Source: VAZQ01 sp036557665 (GTDB lineage: Bacteria > Pseudomonadota > Alphaproteobacteria > Rhizobiales > Xanthobacteraceae). From it: 64,000 bases of DNA. Positions 45,412 to 55,255 of the stretch are shown here, in pieces. A program made the position numbers and the translations under genes. The notes beneath the pieces are model-generated. The model saw only the letters and a program-made list of their open reading frames with translations. It had not been told where the DNA came from and ran no database searches. The stretch is from assembly GCA_036557665.1 (NCBI GenBank), contig DATBHG010000063.1, positions 62,001 to 126,000 of the forward strand, written 5' to 3'. Positions within the stretch are counted from its first letter, which is position 1; the number at the start of each line of letters is the position of its first letter.

Positions 45412-47055
45412 ATGCGTTGGTCATGGGGAGGGCCGAAGGCGGGCCTGAAGGCGCCTTTCGGCTTGGGGGTTCTCATACTGCTGACATTGCAGAGCAGTGT
45501 CGGCCGTCAGGATCTCGCGGCGCTGATGGCGCGCCAGCCTGTGTCTGCGGGGCGTTCGCAAGGAGCGCACGTCGCATGGTCTTTGAGCACCGACCCTGAG
45601 CAGACATTCCAGGTCGCGGATGCGACTGGAGGATGGGTTCCCGTCTCCCCGGGTTATACGCTCGCCGGCTTCGATCCGCGCAGCAACGGGTCAATTCAGG
45701 AGCGCATCGCTACAGAGAAAGAGATTTATGGGGCTGGCCGATCGGTCGTCGACCGCAGCCGCAAGAGTGATTATGCCTTGTCACGCAAAGGCGACCGCCT
45801 GGTTTCAGCCACGCGCGCAGATCAGTCCAAATCCGTGGCGCGGAACGAGGATTCACAAACAGCATCGCCCCGGGAGCAGGAGCCACAGCATCATGTGGGC
45901 TCGTCGGATCTGGTAGAGCGAAAGGAGTTGGCGAGCATCACCGCGAATGCGACCGCGTCTGGTGTGCGACCGCGCGCCGAGCGGCAGCCGGAATCATCCG
46001 GAGCACCAACGGAAATTCGTGGATCTTCGAGTGGGGCAGAATATCGTGTTGCGACCGTCTCGCCGCAAAGCGCAGACCTTGCCTACCCGGTGCTTGCACC
46101 GGCCTCTCAGGCAAGAACGGACAATGTGCGGATCGGCCGCGACAAGGCCTCGCAGCAGATAGACGCACGTGAGCCCGATCCAAAGCTTCCGCCGTCACCG
46201 CTTTATTTCGGCGCTCGCCCCATGGGTCTGAAGCTTGCTGCGCTCGAGCCGTGGACGCCGGGAGACGAGCCCCACTTCGTGGACTTCGGCCATGCGCAAC
46301 CGACAGACGCTGCGGCTGCAGCCGATCCCTTGAACAGGTCTGCAACAGTGACCGAGGAATCCACCTTCAAGCTTGCAGCGCTGCCGCCAAATGGCGCCGC
46401 AGCGGGCGACGGGGGTGACATCTTCGACGTGCCTGTCGACAGGGCCGATCTGCCCCCGATCTTCGATCCGAGCGGGAAGGACGAGGCGGGCAAGGGCGGG
46501 GAGACCGTGGCGCCGAAGGGCGAGGTAACGGGCGCAGACAAGCGGCCAATGTCGCCGGCGGAGTGGCTCAAGCTCGACGAGAGGGGTCGCGCGAAAGCGG
46601 AGAAATGCCTCGCCGAAGCGGTTTATTTCGAGGCACGCGGCGAGGCCGTGCTCGGACAGGTGGCCGTTGCCCAGGTCGTGCTCAACCGCGCCTTCTCGGG
46701 GAAATACCCCGATTCTGTCTGTGGAGTCGTCTATCAGAACGCGCACCGGCACCTCGCGTGCCAGTTCACCTTCGCCTGCGACGGGATTCGCGATGTCATT
46801 CGTGAGCCCGACATGTGGGAGCGCGCCAAGAAGATCGCCGCTGAAATGCTCGACGGCAAGCTGTGGCTGCCGGAAGTGGGCAAGGCCACACATTACCATG
46901 CGACCTACGTGCATCCGGGGTGGGTGCGGGAGATGAAAAAGATGCACAAGCTTGGCGTGCACATCTTCTATCGCCCGCGCTCGTGGGGTGACGGCGCGGA
47001 CGCGCCGGAATGGAGCGACCCGGATACGACGCAGTCGGTGGCAAAAACCCTGTAG
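45412..47055 (+). CDS. Cell wall hydrolase, SleB family
   Basis: 547 aa from the ATG at 45412; a TTG at 45343 would add 23 residues. A hydrophobic segment near 12-30 suggests a signal or anchor. The middle, about 40-400, is low-complexity, charged and proline-rich and probably disordered. The C-terminal domain at about 405-515 is the SleB/Hydrolase-2 fold (CLAEAVYFEARGEAVLGQVA, VAQVVLNRAFSGKYPDSVCG, ATHYHATYVHPGW), with Glu in YFEARGE as likely catalytic acid. It would cleave peptidoglycan in the periplasm. I recall the ppdK-SleB proximity in other Hyphomicrobiales. Confidence 0.88.
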   Translation: MRWSWGGPKAGLKAPFGLGVLILLTLQSSVGRQDLAALMARQPVSAGRSQGAHVAWSLSTDPEQTFQVADATGGWVPVSPGYTLAGFDPRSNGSIQERIATEKEIYGAGRSVVDRSRKSDYALSRKGDRLVSATRADQSKSVARNEDSQTASPREQEPQHHVGSSDLVERKELASITANATASGVRPRAERQPESSGAPTEIRGSSSGAEYRVATVSPQSADLAYPVLAPASQARTDNVRIGRDKASQQIDAREPDPKLPPSPLYFGARPMGLKLAALEPWTPGDEPHFVDFGHAQPTDAAAAADPLNRSATVTEESTFKLAALPPNGAAAGDGGDIFDVPVDRADLPPIFDPSGKDEAGKGGETVAPKGEVTGADKRPMSPAEWLKLDERGRAKAEKCLAEAVYFEARGEAVLGQVAVAQVVLNRAFSGKYPDSVCGVVYQNAHRHLACQFTFACDGIRDVIREPDMWERAKKIAAEMLDGKLWLPEVGKATHYHATYVHPGWVREMKKMHKLGVHIFYRPRSWGDGADAPEWSDPDTTQSVAKTL

Positions 47056-47293
47056 GATTTTCATGCGCCGGCCGCCGCGGCGGCTGCGCTTGGGCAGCGG
47101 GGGGCTCCGGTTTCGCCACACCCGGTGCAGACGAAAGTTGCTCCCCAGCCAGGCCTCCAAGGCTCGCAAGCCGCGGGGCTGTTATGCGCAGTTGCCCGAG
47201 CCAAAGCGCAGTTCTTTATTGGGAGAGATTGAGCCAGCAGCTAGAACATCCGAGGCTTCGATTCATGTAAGACTTCACCGGGATCATTTCCTC

Positions 47294-48535
47294 ATGACGG
47301 TTGCACCTTTCGCCCCAGCGCGTTCTCTGGCGGGAGATTGGCGAAGGCCTGCCCTTATCGTGCTCTGTGGCTGTCTCATCTCGGTCATCAGTTTTGGCCC
47401 GCGTTCAAGCCTTGGGTTCTTTCTGACGCCGCAGTCGCAGGCAAACGGCTGGGGCCGGGATGTATTCGGCCTTGCGCTTGCGGCGCAAAACATCCTTTGG
47501 GGCCTCGGTCAGCCCACCGCGGGCATCCTGGCGGATCGTTTCGGGATAGTGCGGGTATTATGCACCGGCTGCATCCTCTATGCCCTTGGTCTTGCGACCA
47601 TGGCGTTTGCGACGACGCCGCTGCTCCTCGACATCTCGGCTGGATTCCTCATCGGCTTTGGTCTAGCAGGATGCTCGTTCGGTATCGTGCTCGCGGCGTT
47701 CGGCAAGCTGTTGCCCGAGCGCTGGCGGTTGCCCGCATTCGGTGCGGGCACGGCCGCGGGCTCATTCGGGCAATTCCTGTACGCGCCGCTCACCGTGTCG
47801 CTGATCGATGGCGTGGGCTGGCAGGAGACCCTGGTGATCTTCGGCCTGGTCATGCTGCTGGTGGCGCCGGCCTCGCTCGCGCTTGCCACCCGAAATGCAG
47901 GCTCGCGGGTGCACCAAGGCTCCCCACAGTCGCTGCCGCAGGCGCTCTCCGAGGCGTTCGCGCAGCGCTCCTACATTCTGCTCGTACTGGGCTATTTTAC
48001 CTGCGGGTTTCAACTCGCATTCATTACCGTGCATTTGCCGGCCTTTCTTGTTGACCGCGGACTGGCCGCTGAGGTTGGCGGCTGGACCATTGCCGCCATC
48101 GGGCTCTTCAACATCATGGGCTCGCTGGCATCGGGCTGGTTGGGCAACCTGATGCCGAAGCGCTATCTGCTGTCGCTCATCTATGCCGCGCGCGCTCTCG
48201 CCATTTTGGTGTTTATCGCATTCCCGGTCAGTGCAGCCTCAGCGCTTCTGTTTGGGGCAGTCATGGGCCTTCTTTGGCTGTCCACTATCGCGCCCACCAA
48301 CGGCATCATCACGGTGATGTTCGGCACCCGTTGGCTCGCAACCCTCTCCGGATTTGCGTTTTTCAGCCATCAGGTCGGCGGCTTTCTCGGCGTATGGCTC
48401 GGCGGAGTGGTGTTCGAGCGAACGGGCTCCTACGACTCTGTCTGGTATCTCTCTATACTGTTTGGCCTTCTCTCAGCGCTTATCAACTTGCCGATCGTCG
48501 AAAAACCCGTGCACCGCGCGGTGGCCCCGGCTTGA
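47294..48535 (+). CDS. MFS transporter (NarK/OFA-like 12-TM)
   Basis: 413 aa from the ATG at 47294; the open frame runs upstream to 46952 but those residues overlap sleB and are not membrane-like. About 12 hydrophobic helices are visible, with MFS loop motifs GQPTAGILADRFGIVRVL after helix 2 and GWLGNLMPKRYLLSL in the second half. The substrate cannot be told; the pattern resembles organic-anion or oxalate/formate-type antiporters. It stands alone 239 bp after the SleB gene. Confidence 0.88.
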   Translation: MTVAPFAPARSLAGDWRRPALIVLCGCLISVISFGPRSSLGFFLTPQSQANGWGRDVFGLALAAQNILWGLGQPTAGILADRFGIVRVLCTGCILYALGLATMAFATTPLLLDISAGFLIGFGLAGCSFGIVLAAFGKLLPERWRLPAFGAGTAAGSFGQFLYAPLTVSLIDGVGWQETLVIFGLVMLLVAPASLALATRNAGSRVHQGSPQSLPQALSEAFAQRSYILLVLGYFTCGFQLAFITVHLPAFLVDRGLAAEVGGWTIAAIGLFNIMGSLASGWLGNLMPKRYLLSLIYAARALAILVFIAFPVSAASALLFGAVMGLLWLSTIAPTNGIITVMFGTRWLATLSGFAFFSHQVGGFLGVWLGGVVFERTGSYDSVWYLSILFGLLSALINLPIVEKPVHRAVAPA

Positions 48536-48643
48536 GAGCAAAGATCGTGAAAAACGCTACTGGACGAATAGCCCCGAGTACGGAAGAATATTGAGCCTAT
48601 ACTTTTTGTTCCTTTTTCTTGTCCTGCGTGCTCGGGTTCTGCA

Positions 48644-49627
48644 ATGGCGTCCTTTAAAGCGATCGTGATTGAAAAGGCCGACTCCGGCCAGAAGGCCGCG
48701 CTCACTGATTTCGAAGAAAGCAGTCTCATGGACGGTGACGTAACCGTCGGAGTCGAATGGTCGACCGTCAACTATAAAGATGGGCTTGCAATTACCGGCA
48801 AGGCACCGGTGGTACGGCGCTTTCCCATGATCCCCGGCATCGACTTCGCCGGAACGGTAGAATCCTCCAGCCACCCCGAATGGAAGCAGGGGGACAAAGT
48901 AATTCTCAACGGCTGGGGCTGCGGCGAGACGCATCTCGGCGGCTATGCGGAGAAGGCGCGGGTCAAGGGCGACTGGCTCGTTGGGCTTCCGCGCGGCATG
49001 ACCGCACGGGAGGCGATGGCGATAGGTACCGCAGGCTACACCGCCATGCTTGCGCTTATCGCCCTCGAGCGCCATGGGATCAATCCTGCGAGCGGCCCGG
49101 TGGTGGTCACGGGCGCTGCTGGCGGTCTGGGCTCCGTTGCAGTTGCAATTCTTTCCAAGTGTGGCTTTGATGTCACGGCCGCAACCGGCCGCCGTGCGCA
49201 AGCCGATTACCTCAAGGAGCTGGGCGCCACGGAGATCATCGACCGCGCGGAGCTCGCCGGACCCGCGAAAGCATTGGCAAAAGAGCGCTGGTCCGGGGGT
49301 ATCGACACCGTCGGCTCCACCACCCTTGCCAATATGCTCTCGATGACACGCTACGGCGGAGCCGTTGCAGCGTGTGGATTGGCGGGCGGCATGGATTTGC
49401 CGGGTTCCGTCGCTCCGTTTATTCTACGCGGTGTATCGCTTCTCGGAATTGACTCGGTGATGCGGCCAAAGCCGGACCGAGATCTTGCCTGGCGGCGATT
49501 GGGGAGCGACCTTGATCGGGGGAAGCTTGCGGCCATGACCAGCGAGATCGGGCTCGGCGAGGTCATCCACGCCGCCCGGGAGATCATCGCGGGGCGCGTG
49601 CGCGGGCGGATCGCGGTCGGGGTCTAG
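48644..49627 (+). CDS. acuI: Acrylyl-CoA reductase-like zinc-free MDR oxidoreductase
   Basis: 327 aa of the medium-chain dehydrogenase superfamily, YhdH/AcuI group: MASFKAIVIEKADSGQKAAL, VEWSTVNYKDGLAITGKAPV, FPMIPGIDFAGTVESS, the NADPH motif VTGAAGGLGSVAVAILSKCG. No catalytic zinc cysteines are present, as expected for this group. AcuI reduces toxic acryloyl-CoA to propionyl-CoA with NADPH; YhdH orthologues share the activity. It is monocistronic, 108 bp after the MFS gene. Confidence 0.92.
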   Translation: MASFKAIVIEKADSGQKAALTDFEESSLMDGDVTVGVEWSTVNYKDGLAITGKAPVVRRFPMIPGIDFAGTVESSSHPEWKQGDKVILNGWGCGETHLGGYAEKARVKGDWLVGLPRGMTAREAMAIGTAGYTAMLALIALERHGINPASGPVVVTGAAGGLGSVAVAILSKCGFDVTAATGRRAQADYLKELGATEIIDRAELAGPAKALAKERWSGGIDTVGSTTLANMLSMTRYGGAVAACGLAGGMDLPGSVAPFILRGVSLLGIDSVMRPKPDRDLAWRRLGSDLDRGKLAAMTSEIGLGEVIHAAREIIAGRVRGRIAVGV

Positions 49628-49736
49628 CTGAAAAGTTCAGGATTTGTCGATGAAGCTCGGGCATGCTTGTGCCTGATTCGCGTGGTTAATCGCCGGTATA
49701 CACAGGGCGTTCGGCGGTAGCGGGATGGGGGGATCG

Positions 49737-50204
49737 ATGATTGCGCGCCTGGTGGCTTTGCTCGTCTTGTTTGCTACCGGCCCGGCCGTGGCCCAAAGCA
49801 TGAATGCCGAGCAAGCCAAGCGCTTCGTGACCGGCAAGTTGTTCGCCTTCAACTGCATCGACGGCTCGCGCGGGCTGGGCCGCATCTATGCCGATGGCTC
49901 GGTGATCGGCACGATCCAGTTCAACGGCTCAGGACCTGTAAAATCGGTATGGCTGCCTCCCGGAACCTTGCGCGTGAAGGGTGCAGCGATTTGTGCGTCG
50001 CTCAAGGGGCTGTCGTTCGAGCCGTGCTTCAATCTCACCCGAACCGGCGGCGAGAGCTTCCGCGGGGCGGTTAATGGGTTGGGCATGGTAGCTTACTGCG
50101 ATTTCACCCGCCGCATGAGTGTAGCGGGGCTCGGTCCCCGTCCCTATCTGGGCGAGCCGGTCACGCTCGATACACCCCACGCTGGCGTGCACGAGCACAG
50201 GTGA
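49737..50204 (+). CDS. Secreted hypothetical protein
   Basis: 155 aa from the ATG at 49737; an alternative start at 49725 adds four residues. A signal peptide (MIARLVALLVLFATGPAVAQ) is followed by a beta-rich domain with four cysteines (FNCIDGS, AAICASL, EPCFNL, AYCDFTRR). The layout suggests a disulfide-stabilised periplasmic protein. I do not recognise a named domain, although similar sequences seem familiar from related Hyphomicrobiales. Confidence 0.7.
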   Translation: MIARLVALLVLFATGPAVAQSMNAEQAKRFVTGKLFAFNCIDGSRGLGRIYADGSVIGTIQFNGSGPVKSVWLPPGTLRVKGAAICASLKGLSFEPCFNLTRTGGESFRGAVNGLGMVAYCDFTRRMSVAGLGPRPYLGEPVTLDTPHAGVHEHR

Positions 50205-50232
50205 ACCGGTTGCTGGCACCGTATCCGTCGAT

Positions 50233-52905
50233 CTAGGTGCCGACGGTCACAGCGACGGCTTGCGGAAAAAGCAGCCGCTGATAAAGCCAGCCGATCCCCA
50301 GTAGGACAATGCCGAGCCCAATGAAAGACAGGGCTTGGTAGATTCCCGTGAGTCCTTGCATGTCCACCAGGAAAACCTTCAGCACGCTCAGTATCACGAC
50401 CGCGGCGGAGGCAAATCGCAGCGCCTGTGAGCGCAGGTGCACGCCCGTCAGCAGCAGTACCACGCCAAACGCGAGCCACACGACCGAGTAGGCGTACTGC
50501 TCGGCGCTGCTCATGGGGCCGCGGGTCAGGACCTCGCCATGGAACAGGGTTCGTACTTCCAGCGAGAGATATCCAACTGCGAGCGCAACGGCTGCAATCG
50601 CTGCCACGGCGCTGTACTGTTGCGGCCGAGCTCTGCGCGCTATGAGCGCGAGCGCCGCAGCCAGTCCTGCCGGTAGCGCGTAACCAAGCAGAACGAAATT
50701 GACGAAGCGACCTCCGACCGGCTCTCCGGTCACAAGCGGATTTTCTGCAATGCCGAGTCCGAGCACGACCGCTGCCAAGGTCAACGCTGCAATTATCAGG
50801 GCGCCGATGTCATGCACCTTGCTGCTCGTACGGCGGCGCAGGCGCTCCAATCCGATGGTCATGGCCAGTCCGAGCGAGACTTGCAGCGCGAGCTCCGCCA
50901 ATCCGGTGCCCTTGCGGTAGAGGTCGCCGTTATTAATGAAATGCCGGATTTCGAGAAACCCGAAGAGGACGGTCAGGAGGATTGCGCCGGCATCAATCAT
51001 GCGCGCCGGGACATCGTCGCCCCTGCGACGCAGCAGCCAGGCTCCGAGCCAGAAGGCGGCCGCGGGAATGCCGTAGCCGTAAAACAGCCAATTGAAGATC
51101 GGCGTTGTTCCGATGTCATCCCCGACGATGCGCGGCTCCCAGGCGATGCGCCCGACGACCAACACCCCGAGCACGGCAACGAGCACGCGCAATGCCGGCA
51201 AGGGCCGCAGTTGCGACACCCAGGCCACGCCCGGCACAGTCAGGGCCAGGCCAACGGTGAGCCACCCCCGCTCGAGCGCCATGGTAAGCGCGAGTGCAAG
51301 CGCGGCCACCGCTCCGGTCGCGAACAGAGCAGCACTCGCGGCAAGACCCGGGCGCGGGGCGCGTCTCGACAGCGCTTCGGTCGCGACCACAAAGAGGGCC
51401 GCAAGCAGAAGCGCCAACCCTGCAAATGGAATAGAGACGGCAAGGCCTGCAATCCGATAGTACAGACCCGAGAGGATACCGATCGGCGCGAACACAGCCG
51501 ATGCGCTCCACAGCATCGACACGATAGCTTGGCGCGAGCGTCCCTGGGCTCGGTAGCCGGTGGCACCGAACAGCAGCGCAAACCCGGCACCGAGCACAAG
51601 ATGCCAGCCGTAACCGGTTTTTTCCGGCTCCGGCACCGCTCCGGCAACTGGACCGGAAGAGGCAACCAGATGTCCAAGGTCGAGATCGACCGCCCAGCTC
51701 AGGATTACAAGAACCAAGAGAAAGGCGGCGGCGGGCACTGCCGCGGCTGCGGCTTCAGAGCGCCAGGCAATCGCAACTGTCGTGGCGATGAGCGCAGCAA
51801 GGGCGCTCAGCGCAACAGGGTCATGCCGGCTCGCCAAAACCAGACATGTGATCGCCAGCAGGTATGCGGCCAATGCAGCCGAGGACACCGGATCGACTCG
51901 GGCGATTTCCTCATCGGGGCCGAGCATCAATCCGGCTACGATGAAAGCGGCGGCCAAGCTGAATCCGGTCAAGACATGGAACACGTGTGCCGGCAATGCC
52001 TCAACGCGGACCACACCGACGCCTGGTAACGTCCACACCAAGCTGCAGGCGAGCGCTGCAATGGCGAGCCAGCGCCAAAGCCGCAGGCGCGCCAGCACAA
52101 AAGCTGCTGCCGTTACGACCGCCAGGTAGATGTAAAGTGACCAGTAGTCCGGCCGCTGCGAGGCAACCAGCAGGGGCGTGACATACGCACCGAGGAGACC
52201 AAGCCCGGCGAGAGCCGGTCCATGCAAGAGCGCAGCAGCAAGCGTCGCGAGCGCCACGATCCCGAGCAGCAGGAACGCCGCACCCGGCGCAAGGAATTGG
52301 TAAAGCGCATGGGCGGCATAGATATCGGCATAAGCTACCGTCGTTCCCGCCGCGATCAGGATGCTCGGGATGTTGGCATTGGGCAGGCCGGCATTGCGCG
52401 CGAGCCGCTGCGTCCGTCGCGTCCACTCGCCGGCAGCGATGAGAGCTATCGCCAGTAATGCGCCGAGAGTCACTCGCACACGGGGTCCGAGCAGCCCCTG
52501 CTCGATCGAGTAGCGCACCAAAAAGATACCGCCTAGCGCAAGCGCGAATCCGCCGACCCAGACCGCCCATTGCGTTCCCAGCCGTTGCTCGAGACTCATT
52601 GGAGCAGCTGCGACTGGCGCCGGATGCGGCGCCGGCACTGCGGTGCGCGGAGGAGGCTCAGGTGCCGGCGGAGCTGCGTCTTGCGTCGGTTCCGCAATCA
52701 TAGTCCGGGGTGGCGGAGGCGGCGGCGGTGACGCGGTGGTCGGAGCGTCGCGCATCACTGGCGTCGCTGCGCGCTCGATTGCTGCCAGCCGCGGTTCCAG
52801 CCGGCGCAATTGCTCGGCCAAACTTATCGTCCTGATCAGTGCAATGATCGCAATGAACGGAACTGCGAGCACCAACAACCCAAGCAGAATCAGGAGCGCT
52901 TCCAT
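50233..52905 (-). CDS. DUF2339 polytopic membrane protein
   Basis: 890 aa. It begins with a single helix (MEALLILLGLLVLAVPFIAI), a short coiled segment (LAEQLRRLEPRLAAIERAA) and a proline-rich linker (SPPPPPPPR), then MSLEQRLGTQWAVWVGGFAL, the hallmark entry into the DUF2339 domain. More than twenty hydrophobic helices follow to the C-terminus. Function is unknown; the family is an integral inner-membrane protein. It converges with the secreted-protein gene, 28 bp apart. Confidence 0.92.
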   Translation of the reverse strand: MEALLILLGLLVLAVPFIAIIALIRTISLAEQLRRLEPRLAAIERAATPVMRDAPTTASPPPPPPPRTMIAEPTQDAAPPAPEPPPRTAVPAPHPAPVAAAPMSLEQRLGTQWAVWVGGFALALGGIFLVRYSIEQGLLGPRVRVTLGALLAIALIAAGEWTRRTQRLARNAGLPNANIPSILIAAGTTVAYADIYAAHALYQFLAPGAAFLLLGIVALATLAAALLHGPALAGLGLLGAYVTPLLVASQRPDYWSLYIYLAVVTAAAFVLARLRLWRWLAIAALACSLVWTLPGVGVVRVEALPAHVFHVLTGFSLAAAFIVAGLMLGPDEEIARVDPVSSAALAAYLLAITCLVLASRHDPVALSALAALIATTVAIAWRSEAAAAAVPAAAFLLVLVILSWAVDLDLGHLVASSGPVAGAVPEPEKTGYGWHLVLGAGFALLFGATGYRAQGRSRQAIVSMLWSASAVFAPIGILSGLYYRIAGLAVSIPFAGLALLLAALFVVATEALSRRAPRPGLAASAALFATGAVAALALALTMALERGWLTVGLALTVPGVAWVSQLRPLPALRVLVAVLGVLVVGRIAWEPRIVGDDIGTTPIFNWLFYGYGIPAAAFWLGAWLLRRRGDDVPARMIDAGAILLTVLFGFLEIRHFINNGDLYRKGTGLAELALQVSLGLAMTIGLERLRRRTSSKVHDIGALIIAALTLAAVVLGLGIAENPLVTGEPVGGRFVNFVLLGYALPAGLAAALALIARRARPQQYSAVAAIAAVALAVGYLSLEVRTLFHGEVLTRGPMSSAEQYAYSVVWLAFGVVLLLTGVHLRSQALRFASAAVVILSVLKVFLVDMQGLTGIYQALSFIGLGIVLLGIGWLYQRLLFPQAVAVTVGT

Positions 52906-53050
52906 CGAGCCACCATGCCCTCGGTCGTCGGGGACGATGCTATTGCAGTGATCGGGGGAGCAAAAGCGGCATGCAACGAGACCCGCCGAGCATTTCCAAC
53001 CTACGCACCAGCCAAGTCGCTACCTGATTCGGAGCAAGGGTAAAAACAAG

Positions 53051-53557
53051 CTATTCGAGGTCGAGTCGAAAAGGATGGCCCTCCTCGGCGATCATGCCGC
53101 GTCCGATCGACTCGATCGCTGCGACCATGCGGCCTTCACGTGCGAGAATGCTGTCCGCGAGGGATACAATGCGCGCATTGGGTGTTGCCGTGGGCGACGC
53201 CCGGCGCAGCTCATGCGCGATCGCAAGCTCACTGCGACCCGCGTTGAGCGCGCAAGCCGCAACGTATGCTCCCGCCGTCGAGCGGCTGATACCCGCAAAG
53301 CAATGCATCACCAGCGGCTTGGTGCGATCCCATGCGCGCACAAAGCTGATGAGCTTGTCGACGTGGTCTTCGCAGGGAATGATATAGCCTTCCAGCGGCA
53401 TGCTGATATCGTCCATCCCGAGCACGAGATGATTCTTCTCCAGGATATGCTGCGGCCGCTCGACCCGATCCGTGTGCTTGAGCAGGGTGACGATGTGACG
53501 AGCGCCGGTCTCATGGACGGTCGCATGAAGGCGTGCAAGGGAGCAGACGTGAATCAT
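53051..53557 (-). CDS. Dual-specificity/tyrosine phosphatase-like protein
   Basis: 168 aa from the ATG at 53557 (MIHVCSLARLHATVHE); the frame extends to 53773 without protein-like sequence. The signature Cys-x5-Arg loop is present as HCFAGISRST with nucleophile Cys86 and Arg92, and Asp49/Asp50 in LGMDDI could be the general acid. It resembles the small protein-tyrosine-phosphatase-like proteins common in Hyphomicrobiales. The same-strand neighbours upstream are an HD hydrolase and tag, 142 bp away. Confidence 0.88.
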   Translation of the reverse strand: MIHVCSLARLHATVHETGARHIVTLLKHTDRVERPQHILEKNHLVLGMDDISMPLEGYIIPCEDHVDKLISFVRAWDRTKPLVMHCFAGISRSTAGAYVAACALNAGRSELAIAHELRRASPTATPNARIVSLADSILAREGRMVAAIESIGRGMIAEEGHPFRLDLE

Positions 53558-53699
53558 TCTCTGAGTACGCTCGAGTGAGAAGAATAAGGAACGGTGACGA
53601 GCTCTATATAGGCGATACTTTCTCGGCTCGAAAGCGCAAGTGCATTGAGCGTAAGTGCACCGAGCGATGTGAGCGCATGCTTGACCAGAAGCCGCCAGG

Positions 53700-54323
53700 T
53701 TATTGCTTTTCAACGAGCTTACGGAAGCGATCGAGGTAGCGGGCCTGCGCCATTTCCGCGGGCCATGGCGCAAGATAGTCGCGCTCGATGAGCGGGGAGA
53801 ATTTGGGCGCAGGGCCGAAGAATCGGCGCGCCTCGTTCAAGGAAAACCCTGCAAGCCGTGTAGCCTCCAGGAAGGCGGCAGAGCGGTCGCAAGTCTTGAT
53901 CAGATCGACGAGGCTCGCCGGCAGAGCGGGGGGCAATCCGAAGCGCATGTGTATCGCGGACAGCAGTCGCGCTTCGACCGATTTGTAGGCGTCACCGATT
54001 ACCACCTTGAACGGAGAGATCATGTCTCCGATCACGTATTCGGGCGCGTCATGCAGAAGGACGGCGAGACGATGGCTGCGGTCAAGACGTACGCGTTGAT
54101 GTGAGATCAATTCGGTGAGCAGCGAATGCTGGGCGACCGAAAAAATGTGAGCTCCTTCGGTCTGTCCGTTCCAGCGCGCAACGCGCGCGAGCCCGTGCGC
54201 GATGTCCTCGATCTCGATATCGAGCGGAGAGGGGTCGAGCAGGTCGAGCCTGCGCCCTGACAGCATGCGCTGCCAGGCACGGACCGCATGCGAGCTCGAC
54301 GCAGGTCTTGTCCTCGCAGACAT
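53700..54323 (-). CDS. HD-domain hydrolase (YfbR-like nucleotidase family)
   Basis: 207 aa from the ATG at 54323, which overlaps the tag stop (TGATG). The metal-binding HD signature is present: His66 in VAQHSLL, His91-Asp92 in VLLHDAPEYVIGD, and Asp146 in IKTCDRSAA. The order fits the YfbR 5'-deoxynucleotidase-like family, which removes phosphate from dNMPs. Coupling to tag suggests a nucleotide or DNA maintenance role, but that is inference. Confidence 0.88.
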   Translation of the reverse strand: MSARTRPASSSHAVRAWQRMLSGRRLDLLDPSPLDIEIEDIAHGLARVARWNGQTEGAHIFSVAQHSLLTELISHQRVRLDRSHRLAVLLHDAPEYVIGDMISPFKVVIGDAYKSVEARLLSAIHMRFGLPPALPASLVDLIKTCDRSAAFLEATRLAGFSLNEARRFFGPAPKFSPLIERDYLAPWPAEMAQARYLDRFRKLVEKQ

Positions 54324-54922
54324 CAACCAAGCTTGGCCAGCGCAGCATGGCGATGGCAACTGACGACATGATCGTTGACCATGCCCACTGCCTGCATGAA
54401 TGCATAGACGATGGTCGGCCCGCAGAACTTGAAACCGCGGTTCGTCAGCTCCCTGGAGACACGCCGTGACACAGCGGTTTCCGCCGGCACTTGCGATCTC
54501 GAGCGGAAATGGTTCACCCGGGGTCTGCCGCCGACGAACCCCCAAAGCAGCCGCGAAAGCCCATCCTCTTTCTCCATCACATCGAGGTAGGCACGTGCGG
54601 AGAGCACGGCCCCTTCGATCTTGGCACGATTGCGCACGATCCCGGCATCCTGCATCAGCTTCTCGATCTTGCGCGGGGTATAACGGGATATGCGTTCGGG
54701 CTCGAAATTGTCGAAGGCGCGCCGGAAGTTCTCCCGCTTGCGCAGGATCGTGATCCAGGAAAGCCCGGCCTGGAAGCCGTCGAGCACCAGCTTCTCGTAG
54801 AGGGCGCGGTCGTCGTATTCCGGCACGCCCCATTCCTCGTCGTGATACCGGACGTAGAGCGGGTCGAGCTTAGGCCAGGAGCAGCGCGGGAGTCCGTCGG
54901 GATGGACAAGGAGGGCGGTCAT
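54323..54922 (-). CDS. tag: DNA-3-methyladenine glycosylase I
   Basis: 199 aa of the TAG family. Zinc ligands are conserved with the correct spacing: Cys14 and His27 (CSWPKLDPLYVRYHDEEWG) and His185 and Cys189 (NDHVVSCHRH). The motif YHDEEWGVPEYDDRALYEKL and the AGLSWITILRKRENFRRAF helix-hairpin-helix-like core are typical. The enzyme removes 3-methyladenine from alkylated DNA to start base excision repair. It overlaps the HD hydrolase downstream and the hepT-like gene upstream by a few bases, so the cluster is tightly packed. Confidence 0.96.
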   Translation of the reverse strand: MTALLVHPDGLPRCSWPKLDPLYVRYHDEEWGVPEYDDRALYEKLVLDGFQAGLSWITILRKRENFRRAFDNFEPERISRYTPRKIEKLMQDAGIVRNRAKIEGAVLSARAYLDVMEKEDGLSRLLWGFVGGRPRVNHFRSRSQVPAETAVSRRVSRELTNRGFKFCGPTIVYAFMQAVGMVNDHVVSCHRHAALAKLG

Positions 54923-55230
54923 CTTGGTTGCCTACGAAGCTCATCTTCAATGGCCTGCTGCAAAGGGACCAAACTCTCTGTGACCGTCTGCCAGACCAGG
55001 ATCTCAAAAACGTTCTGATATTGGTGCCGATAGATATTCCCGGCACCAGCCACATCTTCCCATGGGATCTCTCGATGGCGTTCCTTCACAGCAGGGGGCA
55101 ATCGGCGAGACGCTTCGGAAATAATTTCCAAGCACCTTACTACCGCATAAAATGTACGCCGATCTACTTGAAAGTCGTCGAACGACATCCGACCGACGAA
55201 GCTGCGCGCCAGTCGAATATTTTCAGCCAT
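54919..55230 (-). CDS. HepT-like (DUF86/HEPN) toxin, apparently degenerate
   Basis: 103 aa from the first ordinary start codon at 55230. The chain is the HepT/DUF86 helical fold (YAVVRCLEIISEASRRLPPA, REIPWEDVAGAG, NIYRHQYQNVFEILVW). The HEPN ribonuclease motif R-x4-6-H-x-Y keeps His69 and Tyr71, but no Arg lies 5-7 residues before His69 (positions 62-64 are G, A, G). The reading frame continues upstream into the mntA end as homologous-looking sequence (PSKSYVAVLED) with no standard start codon. Partner of the downstream-numbered MntA-type gene. Its toxicity is doubtful. Confidence 0.82.
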   Translation of the reverse strand: MAENIRLARSFVGRMSFDDFQVDRRTFYAVVRCLEIISEASRRLPPAVKERHREIPWEDVAGAGNIYRHQYQNVFEILVWQTVTESLVPLQQAIEDELRRQPR

Positions 55231-55255
55231 GTCCTCAAGGACTGCAACATAGGAT